A stretch of 64,000 bases of DNA. Origin: Hormiphora californensis (taxonomy: Eukaryota > Ctenophora > Tentaculata > Cydippida > Pleurobrachiidae). Position 1 is the stretch's first letter, and every line of letters begins with the position of its first letter. A program made the position numbers and the translations under genes. The DNA lies in assembly GCA_020137815.1 (NCBI GenBank), contig CM035355.1:7921271-7985270 (forward strand). The letters are read 5' to 3'. Shown here piece after piece: positions 38,597-53,900 of the stretch. A model generated the notes under the pieces. The model saw nothing but the letters and a program-made list of their open reading frames with translations, was not told the origin of the DNA and did not search any database.

Positions 38597-41500
38597 ATGG
38601 ACAAACAGTGCTTCTAATGACATACATGATACATCCAACTCTCGCACTTGTATAGAAGTTATTTGAACAAACCAACACTCAATTTATTTCTTTGGTAGCT
38701 CTCCAACTTCAACTCTCCAATTTCTACTTTCACTCCACTGACCCAGGTCCTCTTGAATGACAGACTTACAGGTACCACGTACCTGCCCCCCCCCCCTCCC
38801 TTCCCGGTACCGTACCTACCTTATAATATCGTTCATTCTCTCTCAGTATCTCTTATCATCACCCTGAAACTGATGAGGACTCCCTCAATACAAGATTGTG
38901 TTTATCGTTGTGCCGATTAATTTACCCCACTGATGAATTACAATGCAGTATCTCCCTTCCCCCACGTGTACAGCTTGGCTTGATTATTCCCCACAAGACA
39001 TGAACACGGAACACAAACTTGGTTTGCGAAATATCCCGTGTTTTGAAAGCTGCAATTCATTAAATGAAGATTATATAACTGAATGGGATGGCGTTAGTCG
39101 TTTGATATGATATAGGCTGGGGAGACTATAAAAGTCATAAGTTTATGGAGTCATGGGGGATAGCAAATTAACGCATGACTTTACTTTCACTCAGGTGAGA
39201 AAGCATTTGTCACATGATTGGCAAGTTCTTTCCTGGACAAGGCATTAGGCTAGACTTGGACTTAAAACAATCAATATATACCTTAGGTAGACCTTTGAAA
39301 TATTCAATTATTCAAAATGATAATATCCTGACTCAATCCTATCTGACTTTACAAGTTGAATCATGACAAGTTGAATCATGACGTCATCGCGTTACAATTG
39401 GCAAATTACCAATGTTTATACAAGGCAACACGAGACAGACACACATGTGATTATACAATTGAACTGTACTAAACCAGCTCAGCATATATGAGGAGCCTCG
39501 GAAATGTTCGGTGGGCGTGACTTGATTGTGCACGACATTTCCGAGGCTCCTCATACTTTGGATTTCCGTGTGGAACAGCAGTTGAACAAACAATGAACAT
39601 GGAAACCTTTCACTCGGTCCCTCTTTCAAAACAGGATACGATCAAAGATTTTCAAGGCAGCAATAACACATAGCAGCATACATAATATTCAATAGATATA
39701 GTATCCTGAGAGTGAGTTTAAAACTGTCTTCTTCAAATGACACTTTCTCGTCTCATCCTCGCCAGTATGTACCTCCTAAATCTCTCGTTAGTGATCACAT
39801 AAATACACGGGTTGGCTACACACGATACCGTTAGTATATAATGTCCTATAACCTCAAATGTAGTTACCTCTCCACTGTTGTCGTTGGTAAACCTCAACCT
39901 CCTCGATATCAGCCAAGGTGCCATGGAAACCAGGAAGGTCCCCGCTACCAATAACACCACTGCTACGTTACCCATGGCTTGGCGACGTTTTGTTAGTCGG
40001 ACAAGCAGGACTAACCCTATGTTGGATGCTAGGAGGAAGGCTAGGGGTGCATAGAAGTAGATGATGGTGTAGCCCACAAAAACTGGAATCCATAGCCCCT
40101 GGGCACCGTACACAGTGCAGGTCATCAAGACATCACTGTAGTACAGGTCTATACTGCTGTAGAGGCACAGTACAATAATGATAGGTGCCAGAGAGACAAT
40201 CCAGAGACCGAATATCACTCTCCGTCCAAAACTGGGTCCCAGGACAAGGCTTTTCAGGGGCCTGAGGCACCTGTAATACTTATTGAGAGAGAGAGCCGCG
40301 ACAAAGAGAGATGAGGCTGAGACAAGGAGCAGTCTGATGAGTGGGATGGCAGTGCAAAGGAGGGTGCTTGTTTCCATCACGCGGTACAAGTAGGGAGGTA
40401 GAGAGAAGACGGTGATGGAGATGACATCACATGTGGCCAGGTTTAGGATGATGGTTATGGAGGTAGAGTCTAGTTTGATGGCATCGTGCCGGGTGATACC
40501 AAGTATAACGATAATGTTCCCAGTTATACCGAACAGCAGGCAGATACCGCACCAGAATAAGATTGCAAGCATGGCTAACGGGGGAGGAAGGGAGTTAGCT
40601 TTATTAGTGACAAAGATAGGTTTAGGAGCTTGAAAGACATGTCAAAATAAAACAGAAAAGATAAGAAAAACAACAAATTGCGGCGTTTAAATATAATATA
40701 CGAATAACGAATACAGTGCAAGGAGCTTGTAAAAAGTTAGACAATTTTATAATCTAGAATTTCCGTCACTTATTAATTTACACAGCTAGTCTCTTCTCAA
40801 TATCCGTCGCTTAGTACAAAACGGAGAACCACAAAGTAGACTTGCGGCTAATGTTATGAATACTAAGGCGTGTTCAAATCAGTAAAAATGCCTTTCAGTC
40901 ACTAATTTCGTATGATTGATGAACAATTGAATTCATCTTCAAAAGTTACAGTTGACAAAAGCAGTAAATATTGGGAATCTAACAAAAGCTAACAAAACGT
41001 TCGTGAATACCAAAACAATAATTGCGAGATAAGATACAGACTAAGCGCACAAGCCACAAGCCCAAGGCAACGAGTGAAAGAAAAATACAGGCCGTAACAG
41101 TAGCAAATAGTTTATTTATCAGGTCAAAGGGAATGAGACATATGTAATATTGGTAGAATATGGAAAACTAAACATACGAGAACTAGGAGAGCCGGGAGTT
41201 AGAGACGAGAGACGAGAGAAGATCAGAGTTGCATTACAATATAGTTGCTTAGTAAGTTCCTTCTCCTAGCATTTTAAAGCCTCTAAGTGCAACTATGTAA
41301 AAGGATAAACTGTTCGATTCTAGCTTCTCTCTTGCCCTCTCCATCTTAGTCTCTCGACTTTCACGCTCTCTGTCTCTCTCAAAGAATTCGACTCCTTTTC
41401 GCACCATTAAGGGTACGCTAACCAAAATTTTTTTTCGAGTGCAGGGAAATCTCTCACCGTAGGGTTGTAGGCCATGCCAAGGAGACCTCAAATATGCAAT

Positions 41501-44500
41501 TTGAGCTCTCAAGTCGAATTCATATTTTTGCTACAGCTGCTTGAAAAATGAACTGAAAATAAGTTTTTGGCATCTTAAAAATACATTTGTAAAGATAGGA
41601 TCATAAAAATTTGTGGATTTGAAGAGGACAAAGAGGTGAGTAGCCACAAAAATTTTTTTTGAAATCCGAGCTGATTTCCGGTCCTGAGATGGATTTCTTT
41701 TTTTTGACTTTAACGCCATATTTGGCCAAGTTCCGAAAATATGTGAAAGCTGTAAATTGGTCAAAAGTTGCGTCTAACGATTCTCTATATGGCCATAAAT
41801 TTTGGGCGCGTCCTTATTTGAGATAAGATGTACAGAGTTTTTTTTGTGAAAGCCGTCATTTCAGAAATAAATAAATTCCCTGTATCTCAAAAACGGCTGA
41901 TCGTAGAGACCTGCGACTATGCTTAAACGATTCAGGAGGTCCGATTTTGGGGGGGTCTTCTGAGAGACATTTTGCTCCTACTTCAACCGTTTTTGCTGTA
42001 ATTGCGAAAAACAAATTCTATGAAAAGGGCAAAAGCTAAACTCCAATATCCTGTAATTAGGGAATTTTAGCTAAGAAAGGACCGAAACCATGGAAAAATG
42101 TGTAACAAGCTAATTCCTTCACTATTTGGTCCATATGGGTCCCTATAATCACCAAAAACAAAATCTCAAAAAATCCACGATGGCGAAGATGGGTTTTTGT
42201 TTTTCGCAATTACAGCAAGAACGGTTGAAGTAGGAGCAAAATGTCTCTCAGAAGACCCCCCCAAAATCGGACCTTCTGAATCGTTTAAGCATAGTCTCAG
42301 GTCTCTACGATCAGCCGTTTTTGAGATACAGGGAATTTATTTACTTCTGAAATGACGGCTTTCACAAAAAAAACTCTGTACAGCTTATCTCAAATAAGGA
42401 CACGCCCAAAATTTATGGCCACTTAGATAATCGTTAGACGCAACTTTTCACCAATTTACAGCTTTCACATGTTTTCGGAACTTTGCCAAATAGGGCGTTA
42501 AAGTGGAAAAAAAGAAATCCATCTCAGGACCGGAAATCAGCTCGGATTGCAAAAAAAAATTTTGTGGTTATTTACCTTCATGTCCTCTTCAAATCCCCAA
42601 ATTTTCATGATCTTATCTTTACAAATGTATTTTTGAGTTGCCAAAAACGTATTTACAGGACATTTTTTAAACAGCTGTAGCAAAAATATGAATTCGACTT
42701 GAGAGCTCAAATTGCATATTTGAGGTCTCCTTGGCATGGCCTACAACCCTACGGTGAGAGATTTCCCTGCACTCGAAAAAAATTTTTGGTTAGCGTACCC
42801 TTAAATGAAGGTAGACTAAGTAAACAACTAATCAGAGCTCGTTATTTAGGTCACGTGACTGGTTATCAGCCTGCTATATATAACTACAGTTTAGTAGTTA
42901 TCTATCACTAGAGTTATCTATCACTAAACGATATTAGTTAAGTAGTAGATTGCTAAATGAGATTTCACTCAAAAAGGGTTACTTGAACTCAAAAATGGTT
43001 ATTTAGCAGCAGCTTAAAATTAGTTCATCAGGCCCTAAGAGAGTATTGTAAGAGGAATATATTGATGATCAGCGAAATGTGGGGTTTCGCAACATGCAAT
43101 AGAGAACCGCGAAATGGAGGAGATACTGATAACTGATAACTGATAACTGATAACTGATAACGAGGGCAAAAAGGGGGGGGAAAAAAGGGAAAAAAGGTTT
43201 AAAAAAGGGGAAAAAGGGAAAAAAACCCCCCCAAAAACCCCTTTTTTTTTTTTTAAAAAAATTTTTCTTTTTTTTTTTCCCCCCCTTTTTTCCTTTTTTT
43301 TTTTTTCCCCCCCCCCCTTTTTAAAAAAAAAAATTTTTTTTTTTGGGTTTTTAAAATTTTTCCTTTTTAAATTTTGTTTTAAACTTTGGGAAAATTTAAA
43401 AAAAGGGGGGGAAAAAAAAAAATTTTTCCCCAAATTTTTTTTAAAAAAAAAAAAAAAAAAAAATTTTTTTTTTTTTTAAAAAAATTTTTTTTTTTTTTTT
43501 TTGGGGAAAAAAAATTTTGGGGGTTTTTTTAAACCAAAAAAAAAACCAAAAAAAAAAAAAGGAAAAGGGGGGGGGGGCCCCCCCCCGGGGGGCCCCCCCC
43601 CCCAAAAAAAATTTTGGGGGGCCCTTTAAAATTTTTTCCCAAAAACCCCCCCCTTTTTTTCCTTTTAAAAAAAAACCCCCCCCCCTTTTAAAATTTTTTT
43701 TTTCCCCCCAAAAAACCTTTTTTTTAAAAAACCCAAAGGTTTTAAAAAGGGGTTTTGAAAAAAAAGGGGGGGGGGGGGCCCCAAGGGAAAGGGGAAAAGG
43801 GAAAAGGGTAAAAAAAAAAAATTTTTTAAAAAAGGGGGGGAAAAAATTTTTTAAAAGGGGGGAAAAAAAAAACCCAAAAAAAAAATTTTAAATTTAATAA
43901 ATTTTTTAAAAAATTTGGGGGGCCCCCGGGGGGGGGGGGGGGGGGGGGGTTTTTGGCCCCCCCGGGGGGCCCCCAAGGAGGGCCCCCCAAAAAAAAAAAT
44001 TTTTTAAAAAAAGGGAAAAAGGGGGGAAGGGGGGGAAAAGGGGGGGGGAAAAAAAAAGGGGGGGGGGGGGGGAAAAAAAAGGGGGGGGAAAAAAACCCCC
44101 GGGGGGCGGGAAAAAAAGGGGGGGGGAAAAAAAGAGCGAAAAAAAAGGGGAAAAGGGGGGGGGAAAGGGGGGGGTTTTTTTGGGGGGAAAAAAATTTTTA
44201 TTTTTTTTCCCCCGGGGTTTTGGGTTTTAAAACTTGGGTTTTTAAAAAAGGGGGGTTTTTTAAAAAAATTTAAAAGGGGGGGGGGGGAAATTTTTGGGGA
44301 AAAAAATTTTTTTGGGGGGGGAAAAAAAAAGGGAATTTTTTTTTTTTTGGGGGGGGAAAAAAGGGGGGGGGGAATTTTTTAAAACCCCCAAAAAAAGGGG
44401 GTTGGGAGGGGGGGGGGGGAAAAGGGGGGGAAAAAAAAAAAGTCCTTCAATCCTCGATTTTTTTTGTGGGAGAACCATGTTAAATTGAGGGAAAGAGGGT

Positions 44501-47500
44501 GTCGGTGGCTGGTCGGCGGGCACTAATTGATGGTCAACTCCCGGAGCTCAAAGGAAAGAGGTAAGTCCACACAAAAATATAATCTATATACAGTCGGACC
44601 CCGATTTATATATTATAATCTGCGATTGGGGTCACAATTCACATACGCAGTAAAAACCTTCCCCGTCTATGTTCAATAAATCCAGCTGGTACTAAAAGCA
44701 TATCAATGATGACCCTATTGTATTTACAGGGGCGCGATTATAATCTGGGTGCCTTGCAGCCTGTTTACAGGTGCACGCTACCAAAAGAGTACACTTAGAC
44801 CCTAACGGATTGCCCTAACCCTAAAACTACGAATTGTTAGCAATGAAAGGCACCCAGATTTTAACGTTTTCCTATTTACAGGGTGTGCACTATTCTGTGC
44901 GGGGGAAATATCGACACAACGGTGCTCGGACGGTGTTTAGAGAGAGGGATGGCTGCTGACCATCGATTACTTTCTTTCACAGTGGTCGTGAAGGACGCCC
45001 CTGGGGGCATGAAAATGCTAACAGAGCGACTCGCTGAAAGCGGAGCAAGGTAGGGAATGAATTAGTTGTTTGGGGTGATGGGGTTGATAATGAAATTACC
45101 CCTCTGTTATGGCTCATACAATAACTTCGTAACCAAGTGTTTGGGATTGTTGCTGCTACAAACAATTTGGAATTGAGAGGGAGGGTGATGGAGGGGAGGG
45201 GATGGAGATGGGGATGGGGATAGTTGCTGCTACAAACAATTTGGAATTGAGAGGGAGGGGATGGAGATGGAGATGGGGGTTGTTGCTGCTACAGAGAATT
45301 TGGAATTGAGAGGGAGGGGATGGAGATGGGGATGGGGATAGTTGCTGCTACAAACAATTTGGAATTGAGAGGGAGGGTGATGGAGGGGAGGGGATGGAGA
45401 TGGGGATGGGGATAGTTGCTGCTACAAACAATTTGAAATTGAGAGGGAGGGGATGGAGATGGGGATGGGGGTTGTTGCTGCTACAGAGCATTTGGAATTG
45501 AGAGGGAGGGGGAGGAGATGGAGATGGGGGCAATCCAGTAATATCAAACTCAGAGGAAAAGTGAGATGAGGGCCGGGATACCCTGCACTACCCAGATATT
45601 ATATGAGGTTAGGTGAGAGATATGAGCGGAAAGAATTGGGATATTTAATCTACGGAAAGGAGCCATATTGCATTATTAATGTGCACCTCCCTCATATTCT
45701 ACGGGGCCAAACTCATACAATATATGGCCGGGGAATGAGGGAGGAATCCTCACTGAGGATGCATTAATAATGGAGTTCAAACAATTCAAGCATCTCTAGA
45801 GAATGCTCATGCTGCATGATAGTCACTCACTACTAGAGAGTCTCTAGGGTCCGTCTGTAGAGAACTGTTGTGGGTGGTGGTTGTACAAATGAATTGCAGT
45901 TGAGAGTAACAACTAACAAAGTTCGCTTTCTTTTTCTCTATCTCTCTTCGTCTTTATCTCCCTCACTTTCTATCTCTATCTCTGATTAATGAGTTTGACT
46001 TCCAGTCAATTTCTAAAAATCATGTCAAATTCTTAGTATTTTACTCACTTGCGACGAAATTTTATTACATACATAGTTACAGACGTAATACCGCAGCTAT
46101 ATTATCGTGCAATAAGTAGCAGAACAGGCATATATTGAAAAAAGAACAACAAGACGCGTAAAAATATTAGTCAAAGAAGGCAACGAAAAGAATCAGCTGC
46201 ATAATTAGTACTAGGTCCCCCCCTTAGCTTTACTGTGCTCCCACTGTGCTGTTTCTTTTGTATCACGGTTGACGGACTTCGGGCGAGTTGTATTTAGTAC
46301 CCCCAGTACTTGGTAAATGGGAGTAATATTAGGATCACAGAGGGGGCCCGACAGATTAATTTGTATCAACTCCCAGGTGTGATCCGGGGGCAATCCGGCA
46401 ATATATTTATATTCATACCCCCTCCTCTCATTCTCTATGTAGGGACAATATATTCTCTCTCTAGCATATTATAGCATTATGATTAATGATGTCGATTGTG
46501 TTCATCTCTATTCATTATTTCTATTGTCTACTATGATAAAAAAAGGCAATACCACTAGTTCCACAATAAAAAGCTTGTATCACAATGAAAAGCTTGCAAA
46601 TTGCCCATGACAAAGGTACGGGCCTCTAGATCACTGAATAAGGGATGAGCTGATGAGGTAAATGGGATTCCCCCTCCCCTGGATCTTACAATGCAACAAG
46701 AGAGAGTAACCCCTGGGTGTCCTCCACGAACCGTACTAAACTTTTAGATCTCGACTAATTAGGCCTTTTGAGTGTGAAAATTGGAGAGCTCTATCGATTT
46801 CGTCCACGAACTACAGAATTAGTGTTGGTTTTTTGGGCTTTGAGTAGGGTTTTAGAGAGGGATTAGTTCCATACTAAAACCCCCTCCACGTGGTACAAGT
46901 CACGTGATTTCACGCCCCATTTCACACTGAACCCATATAAGCCCCACTAACCTAGCACTAAAATTTCAACTAAACAGGCTGAGAATTTAGCCAACCCAAA
47001 GGCTGTCTAAATTGAAACTAAATTTTACTATTGTGGAAATGCGTTCCCAAAACGACCACAAAATGACCCAAAATTGCCAAAATGGCCACGGCTGTCTTTG
47101 ACATACATGCTTACATGATGAACTTAAGATATTGAAATTGTAAAAATCATTTTAAAGGAACGAGATAAGAGGGAGAGAAAGAATTCCTTATGTGCATATC
47201 CCAGAAATATGAGAGGATATATAATGAAAGAGTATAATTAGACAGTACTTCTCAAGATATGTACTAGGGGGCCAAAATGAAATATTATACCGGATAGAAT
47301 TGCCTGTATTATGTTTAACTAGCAAAATCATAGCAAAAGTATCAAATGTAAGTACATATCTCTCTTATAAGACTATAAATAGTCTCTCATTCCTCTCTCT
47401 CCCAATCTCAGTCCCCCTCTCATTCTCCCCTCTCAATTCTCATTCCCTCTTCTCTCCCAAACTCATGCCCATCTCTCATTCCCCCTCTCATTCCCTCCTC

Positions 47501-49220
47501 TCTCCCAATCTCTCACTCCCCCTCTCATTCCCCCTCTAATTCCCCCTCTCATTCTTCCCTCTTTCCCAAACTCATTCCCTGCATATCTCATTCTCCATCT
47601 CTTACCCTCCTCTCCCAATCTCTCATTCCCGGTTCCCCCTCTCATTATGCCCCTCTCGTTATCCCCCTCTCAGGTGTGGCACTGGCTATTAATTATCGCA
47701 CATTGAGAATCAAGTGTCCTGATTGGCCGGTGGATCTCTATCTCAATTCACACATTACGTTCCACGTTATTGTATGTCACGCTGATATCTTCACGTGATG
47801 GAAAAGAGAGAGTGCCCATTGGGTGTCGCATTCTATCACATGTATAACACCTCAGTATCACGTGGGTCGGACCAAGCCTCGAAACATGTTGTTCGTGGAC
47901 GGTTATCTAAAGTTTAGCGAGATATTAGTCGCTTACTAACTTGACTTCTAAATTTCAACACTAAACTGAATTTAGTTTCGTGGAGGACACCCTGGATCTT
48001 GTCTACTTAGAGATTTCTCGCAAAAAGGAGACAGAACGATCTACATAGAGAACAATTGTTCTCTATGTAGATCGTTCCTAGATCAAGATAGAACATAGAA
48101 CGAGAGGAACACAGAAGGAGAGTAAAGAAGAACATAGAACTAGTAGAATGAGACTAGGAGGAGAGTTAAGAAGAACATAGAACTAGTAGAATGAGACTAG
48201 GAGGAGAGCTAAGAAGAACATAGAACTAGTAGAATGAGACTAGGAGGAGAGCTAAGAAGAACATAGAACTAGTAGAAGAATGAGACTAGGAGGAGAGTAA
48301 AGAAGAACATAGAACTAGTATAAGAATGAGACTAGAATGAGAGCTAAGAAGAACATAGAACTAGTATAAGAATGAGACTAGAATGAGAGTTAAGAAGAAC
48401 ATAGAACTAGTATAAGAATGAGACTAGGAGGAGAGTTCAGAGGAGCATAGAACTAGTAGAATGAGACTAGGAGGAGAGTTAAGAAGAACATAGAACTAGT
48501 AGAATGAGACTAGGAGGAGAGTTCAGAAGAACATAGAACTAGTATATGAATGAGACTAGGAGGAGAGTTCAGAAGAACATAGAACTAGTATATGAATGAG
48601 ACTAGGAGGAGGACAATAGAAAATCTGAGCAGTGTACGAAGCAAGAAGTAGTTAGGAGAAGAGAGCCATGTTGACCGGCTATATATATAAAACAACTGCC
48701 TCCAGAGAAACCCCCCCCCCCCCCCCGCTGTTATCTAGCTCTCTAGTATTATAGCTCTAATAGCTATACCTCTCCTTTATAGTACCCCAGAACTGAGAAC
48801 TGAAAAGTTCGACAGCTCCCCCTCTCCTTTAGTACCCCAGAACTGCAAAGTTCTCGAGAACACGTTAGATTATTATGGGTAGTTAAAACTGACAACTCTC
48901 TCCAAAGCTCACATATAATTTCCCCAATTTCACTTGAAAAGTATCAAACAATTTAGCGTTATTTGTGGGATGGGGCGAAAACGAAGTTGTTTCGCTTTTT
49001 CTGTACCCACATACCCATAGTCACATGGGACGCTATATTATACCTATCGCGTTATTAACAAGTCTGTGCAAATACAGGTAAAGAGTGGATCATTGGGTGT
49101 TGGATCTTCGATTAAACGGTTTTATATTTTCTTCTTAAACGTTAAACCCCCTGTTAAAGTGACAGTTTATCCATGTTATCCTTCTCTCTCTCTCTGTCTC
49201 TCTCTCTCTCTATATATATA

Positions 49221-49256
<36 letters not shown>

Positions 49257-50864
49257 ACCTTTTAACTATCTCTCAATCACCCCCTTCCTCGTCCCTCTCC
49301 CTTGGTGGTAACCATCAAGTTCATATTAGGGGATTCAGCTGGCATTTTTTCATTTAAGAGGGGATTCATCTGGCATTTTGTTATGTGGATCACAATGACG
49401 TCATGACAGATCCAGCATTGTCGCTCCTTCCTGCACCTTGTTATGTTCTAACCTTGCCAAGCTAGACTGCAATTCGCGCGCTTGAGTTTGAACAAAGCAA
49501 TTCTAACCCTCATTTAAAGTCGGATTTTTTGAAGTTGTCGCCCCCAAATGACTACTCATGTGAAATTTATCAATTTTGACACACACACACACCACACCGT
49601 AACATGTGATGTGACACGCAAAAACATTCCACGCACGAGAAGGGGGGTGACAACATCAAAAAATCCGACTTTACAGAGCTTGCGAAAAGAGGGGTCGAGC
49701 TAGGCAACCCGTACCATAATGACACAAAATTAAGAAACATCTGTTTTTCGAAGAAAACATTTTTCAAATACAAATTTTACAGAACAAAAGGAAATATGCT
49801 TCTCAAAAACAAAGTTAATGCCATTTACAAATAGAGAAACCGTGAACGAAGATCTAGATAGAAGTAAACAACTTCAAAATATCGACTCTTGGTCCTGCGA
49901 GATTACGAGGGGGCCCAATCCCAATAATATAAGGGGTGTTACGTCCCACTGCACAAGAGTGCAACTCATCCCAATCAATATATTGATCAGAACGTGACCC
50001 CGATCAGATACAACAATCATATCATCGTGATACTATCTACCTCTAGTTTCATCTATATTATCTCATCTGATCGGCTCTAGCTATAGCTATCTCGCTTCGT
50101 CTTCAAGAATCAGATCGTAGGACTTCTTCCATCTCCTCTCTCTCTCTAGATCATTTTCCTCACTGAGTCATGCTCAGTAAGTATCATCGATAGTCCTGCT
50201 GGATAGACGTATCGAGGACTTGCAGTGTAAGCATTTGTGAGCGGCATGAAAGAATCTCTCCTCTCCTCTCATCTCTTTTTCTCTAAACTCTCTCTCTTAT
50301 GTCTCCTTTCTTCCTCTCTCTCTGGTTCTCCAGCTTGCATACGGTAGTCTAGTGGTCTTTCCCAGGGGCCCTGAAACTCAATTTCCGTTCAGTCACTTGA
50401 GGTAAAAGCTAGAAGGAGGATACTTTTCTCTCCAGGAGGTTTCCAGGTGATTGAATAGGTGGTATATTTTTGTATTGCCCTTCGCGAGTAGTAGTAAGTA
50501 GGGGGGGATTTAATTAGTGTTCCCTAGAGGCTTGTAGGTGAGGAAATAATAATGAAAAATGAGATATAATTCAAAGATAATATGATTAACAATTGGAAAT
50601 AAAGAAAAGGGCCAAAAATAAAACAAACCTCTTTTACGTCCCATCTCGGATTTTGGATTTAGTGGTCTGTCCGGTACACATTCCCACTTTTTCTTTTGGT
50701 CATCGGGCACATTATTGTCCAACGCAGCCACCACACCGAGGAGAGAAACGAACAACACAACCAACAGTCTCATGATCAGAAATGAGTTTTTTCAGTTATG
50801 CCCTACAAATTTATTCTCCCATTGGTATTTTTGACTCTCCTTTAAAATATAATATCTCTCTCCG

Positions 50865-50902
<38 letters not shown>

Positions 50903-53900
50903 ACTCTCTCTCTTTCTTTATTTCATTTCCTCTACTCACTACCATATTTCAATCTCTCCCCTAAGCGACGGCTCGAATAATCGTTAGGGATAAAATTCGT
51001 TACAATATCATCATGTAACCACCACATTCCACGGCTCAACTCCCGATTTGGACCCGGCATTCCTTTACAATCATTTCTCAGTATTTGAGTTTTCAAGTGG
51101 GGGTGGGGCAGTTTTCAAGTGGGGGTGGGGCGAGGTCACGTGACAAATACTAGCACCATTCATTTACCATCATATTCCCTTCCCCCTCCCCTGCCATTCC
51201 TTTACCATCCCATTCCCTCCCCCCTCCTACCATTCATTTACTATCCCATTCCCTCCCCCTCCTGCCATTAATTTACCATCATATTCCCTCCCCTCCTGCC
51301 ATTCATTAACCATCCCATTCCCTCCCCCTCCTGCCATTCATTAATCATCCCATTCCCTCCCCTCCTGCCATTAATTTACCATCCCATTCCCTCCCCTCCT
51401 GCCATTCATTAACCATCCCATTCCCTCCCCCCTCCTGCTATTCATTTACCATCCCATTCCCTCCCCTCCTGCCATTCATTTACTATCCCATTCCCTCCCC
51501 CTCCTGCCATTCATTAACCATCCCATTCCCTCCCCTCCTGCCATTCATTAACCATCCCATTCCCTCCCCGCTCCTGCTATTCATTTACCATCCCATTCCC
51601 TCCCCCTCCTGCCATTCATTTACCATCATCCCCTCCCCCTCCTGCTTTTCCTTTACCATCCCATTCCCTCCCCGCAGTATTAAGGATATACTCCACGAAC
51701 GGGCCTGGCTCCTCGAAGACGTCTTCGCAGTACGGGTGAGTTATATTAATTAGAGTTTTTCTGCTGTCACCGGTTCAGGTGCCCGCAAAAGGTGCCCTGG
51801 GCCAAATCTGAATTATATTAACACAACTGCATAAAATGACAAATGGCATAGTAACTAACAAAGGAAAAACTACCGTTTGGCGTTTAGTATAGTAAACGAT
51901 TGTTTACTACTATACTAAACGGTAGTTAATCCTTTGTTAGTATCTAGCTCTCCGACGCTTGTTGCGATCGAGCACTCTTCCGCCGTAACGGAATTCATAG
52001 TTCTAAAATGTCATAGTACCAGCTAGTGAGGGTCGTGGCCGGTTGCGGAAGTTGTAGATATTGAGGGGGACCGGGGAGGTCTGCGGAAGTACCCCCCTCT
52101 GCAGTGGTCCTTCCATAGACCTCCATCTCTACAACCACCCACGACGCCCACAAATCAAATAAAATAAAAAGTAGTTCTAGTCTCTAGAAAACTCATGTCA
52201 TGCATGAGTCCCTGAGAAAAGGGGGCAAAGCACATACCCGTGTGACTTTTTAGTATTTAAGCCTGTCAAAACGTGTTTCAACCTAGAACTCACTAGAGGC
52301 AAGCTAATTCCGGTTGTACATCCTCGGTATAGGTCTCCTAAACATAAAAAACCAAAATGTCAGTCTCAATTATTTGGGGGAAGGTGTGTAATTAGCCCCT
52401 AATTAATTGGTAATTGAGCACAAGGGGAAAAAAGCTGTATCTACCCTTAGGAAAGGAGTAGAGACAAAATTAAGGGCACCAAAGTGTTCAGCGTCCTCGC
52501 ATTAGTGGGGGTAGGTGCCGGAATGAAGTCTCTATCTCATCTGGTTAATTAGATAATTGGATAATTAGGTATGCGCATAGCCGTTTGCTGGCCATATGGC
52601 TATAGCCATGTTAGGAAAGGAGTAGAGACAAAACCGAGGGCTCTAAAATGATCAGCGTCCTCGAATTAGTGGGGGTAGGTGCTGAAATTAAATCTCTATC
52701 TCATCCGGTTAATTAGATAATTGGATAATTAGTTTTGCGAATAACCGTTTTTAGGCTATATGGCTATAGCCACTTAGGAATGGTTTAGAGACTTTTCATT
52801 GGTGCCATTTTGTAGGCAATGGCCAAGTTATGGGGGGTCGACGTCGGACTTTTAAGCTCTATCTTCAACCGTTTAGCCGTTATTTGGCTTTAAAGGTGCT
52901 CAAAATGAGCAAAAAACGGTAAAAAGCCCGATTTTTACTCATTTTCAGCACCTTAAAAGCCAAATAACGGCTAAACGGTTGAAGATAGAGCTTAAAAGTC
53001 CGACGTCGACCCCCCATAACTTGGCCATTGCCTACAAAATGGCACCAATGAAAAGTCTCTGAACCATTCCTAAGTGGCTATAGCCATATAGCCTAAAAAC
53101 GGTTATTCGCAAAACTAATTATCCAATTATCTAATTAACCGGATGAGATAGAGATTTAATTTCAGCACCTACCCCCACTAATTCGAGGACGCTGATCATT
53201 TTAGTGCCCTCGGTTTTGTCTCTACTCCTTTCCTAACATGGCTATAGCCATTTGGCCAGCAAACGGCTATGCGCATACCTAATTATCCAATTATCTAATT
53301 AACCAGATGAGATAGAGAATTCATTCCGGCACCTACCCCCACTAATGCGAGGACGCTGAACACTTTGGTGCCCTTAATTTTGTCTCTACTCCTTTCCTAA
53401 GGGTAGATACAGCTTTTTCCCCCTTGTGCTCAATTACCAATCAATTAGGGGCTAATTACACACCTTCCCCCAAATAATTGAGACTGACGTTTTGGTTTTT
53501 TATGTTTAGGAGACCTATACCTAGGATGTACAACCGGAATTGGCTTGCCTCTCGTGACTTCAAGGTTTGGCCAAAAATCGACACGTTTTGACAGGCTTAA
53601 TTTTAGTTGACAAACATGATGTAATGATTTAATTTTGTAAACTTTTTGGAATGAATTATTGGCGCCAAAGGGCAACCCTTTAAGTCCTACATCCAATGCA
53701 GTATGTCAATTGTCATGACTCATGTGTGTAACGTGTGCATGTCAATATACTCGTATTCTCTTCGAACGTAGCTATGAACAAACAGAGAGAAATATAACAG
53801 AGAGAGACAGAGAGTCAGATACAGTGAGAGTAAAATAAGAATTCCGAAACTGCTTCTGCAGCAGAACATTATGTGCCACATCGCGACACACTCTGTTTGT

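Noticed and set aside
43150-44450. Extreme homopolymer landscape as a novel genomic structure
   Set aside because: Blocks of stretched A, C, G and T runs interrupt a conserved exon and recur beside other damaged exons; consensus or basecalling error explains this better than biology.
45165-51675. Regularly spaced repeats as a CRISPR-like array
   Set aside because: Units are head-to-tail minisatellites without unique spacers, in an intron of a eukaryotic gene.
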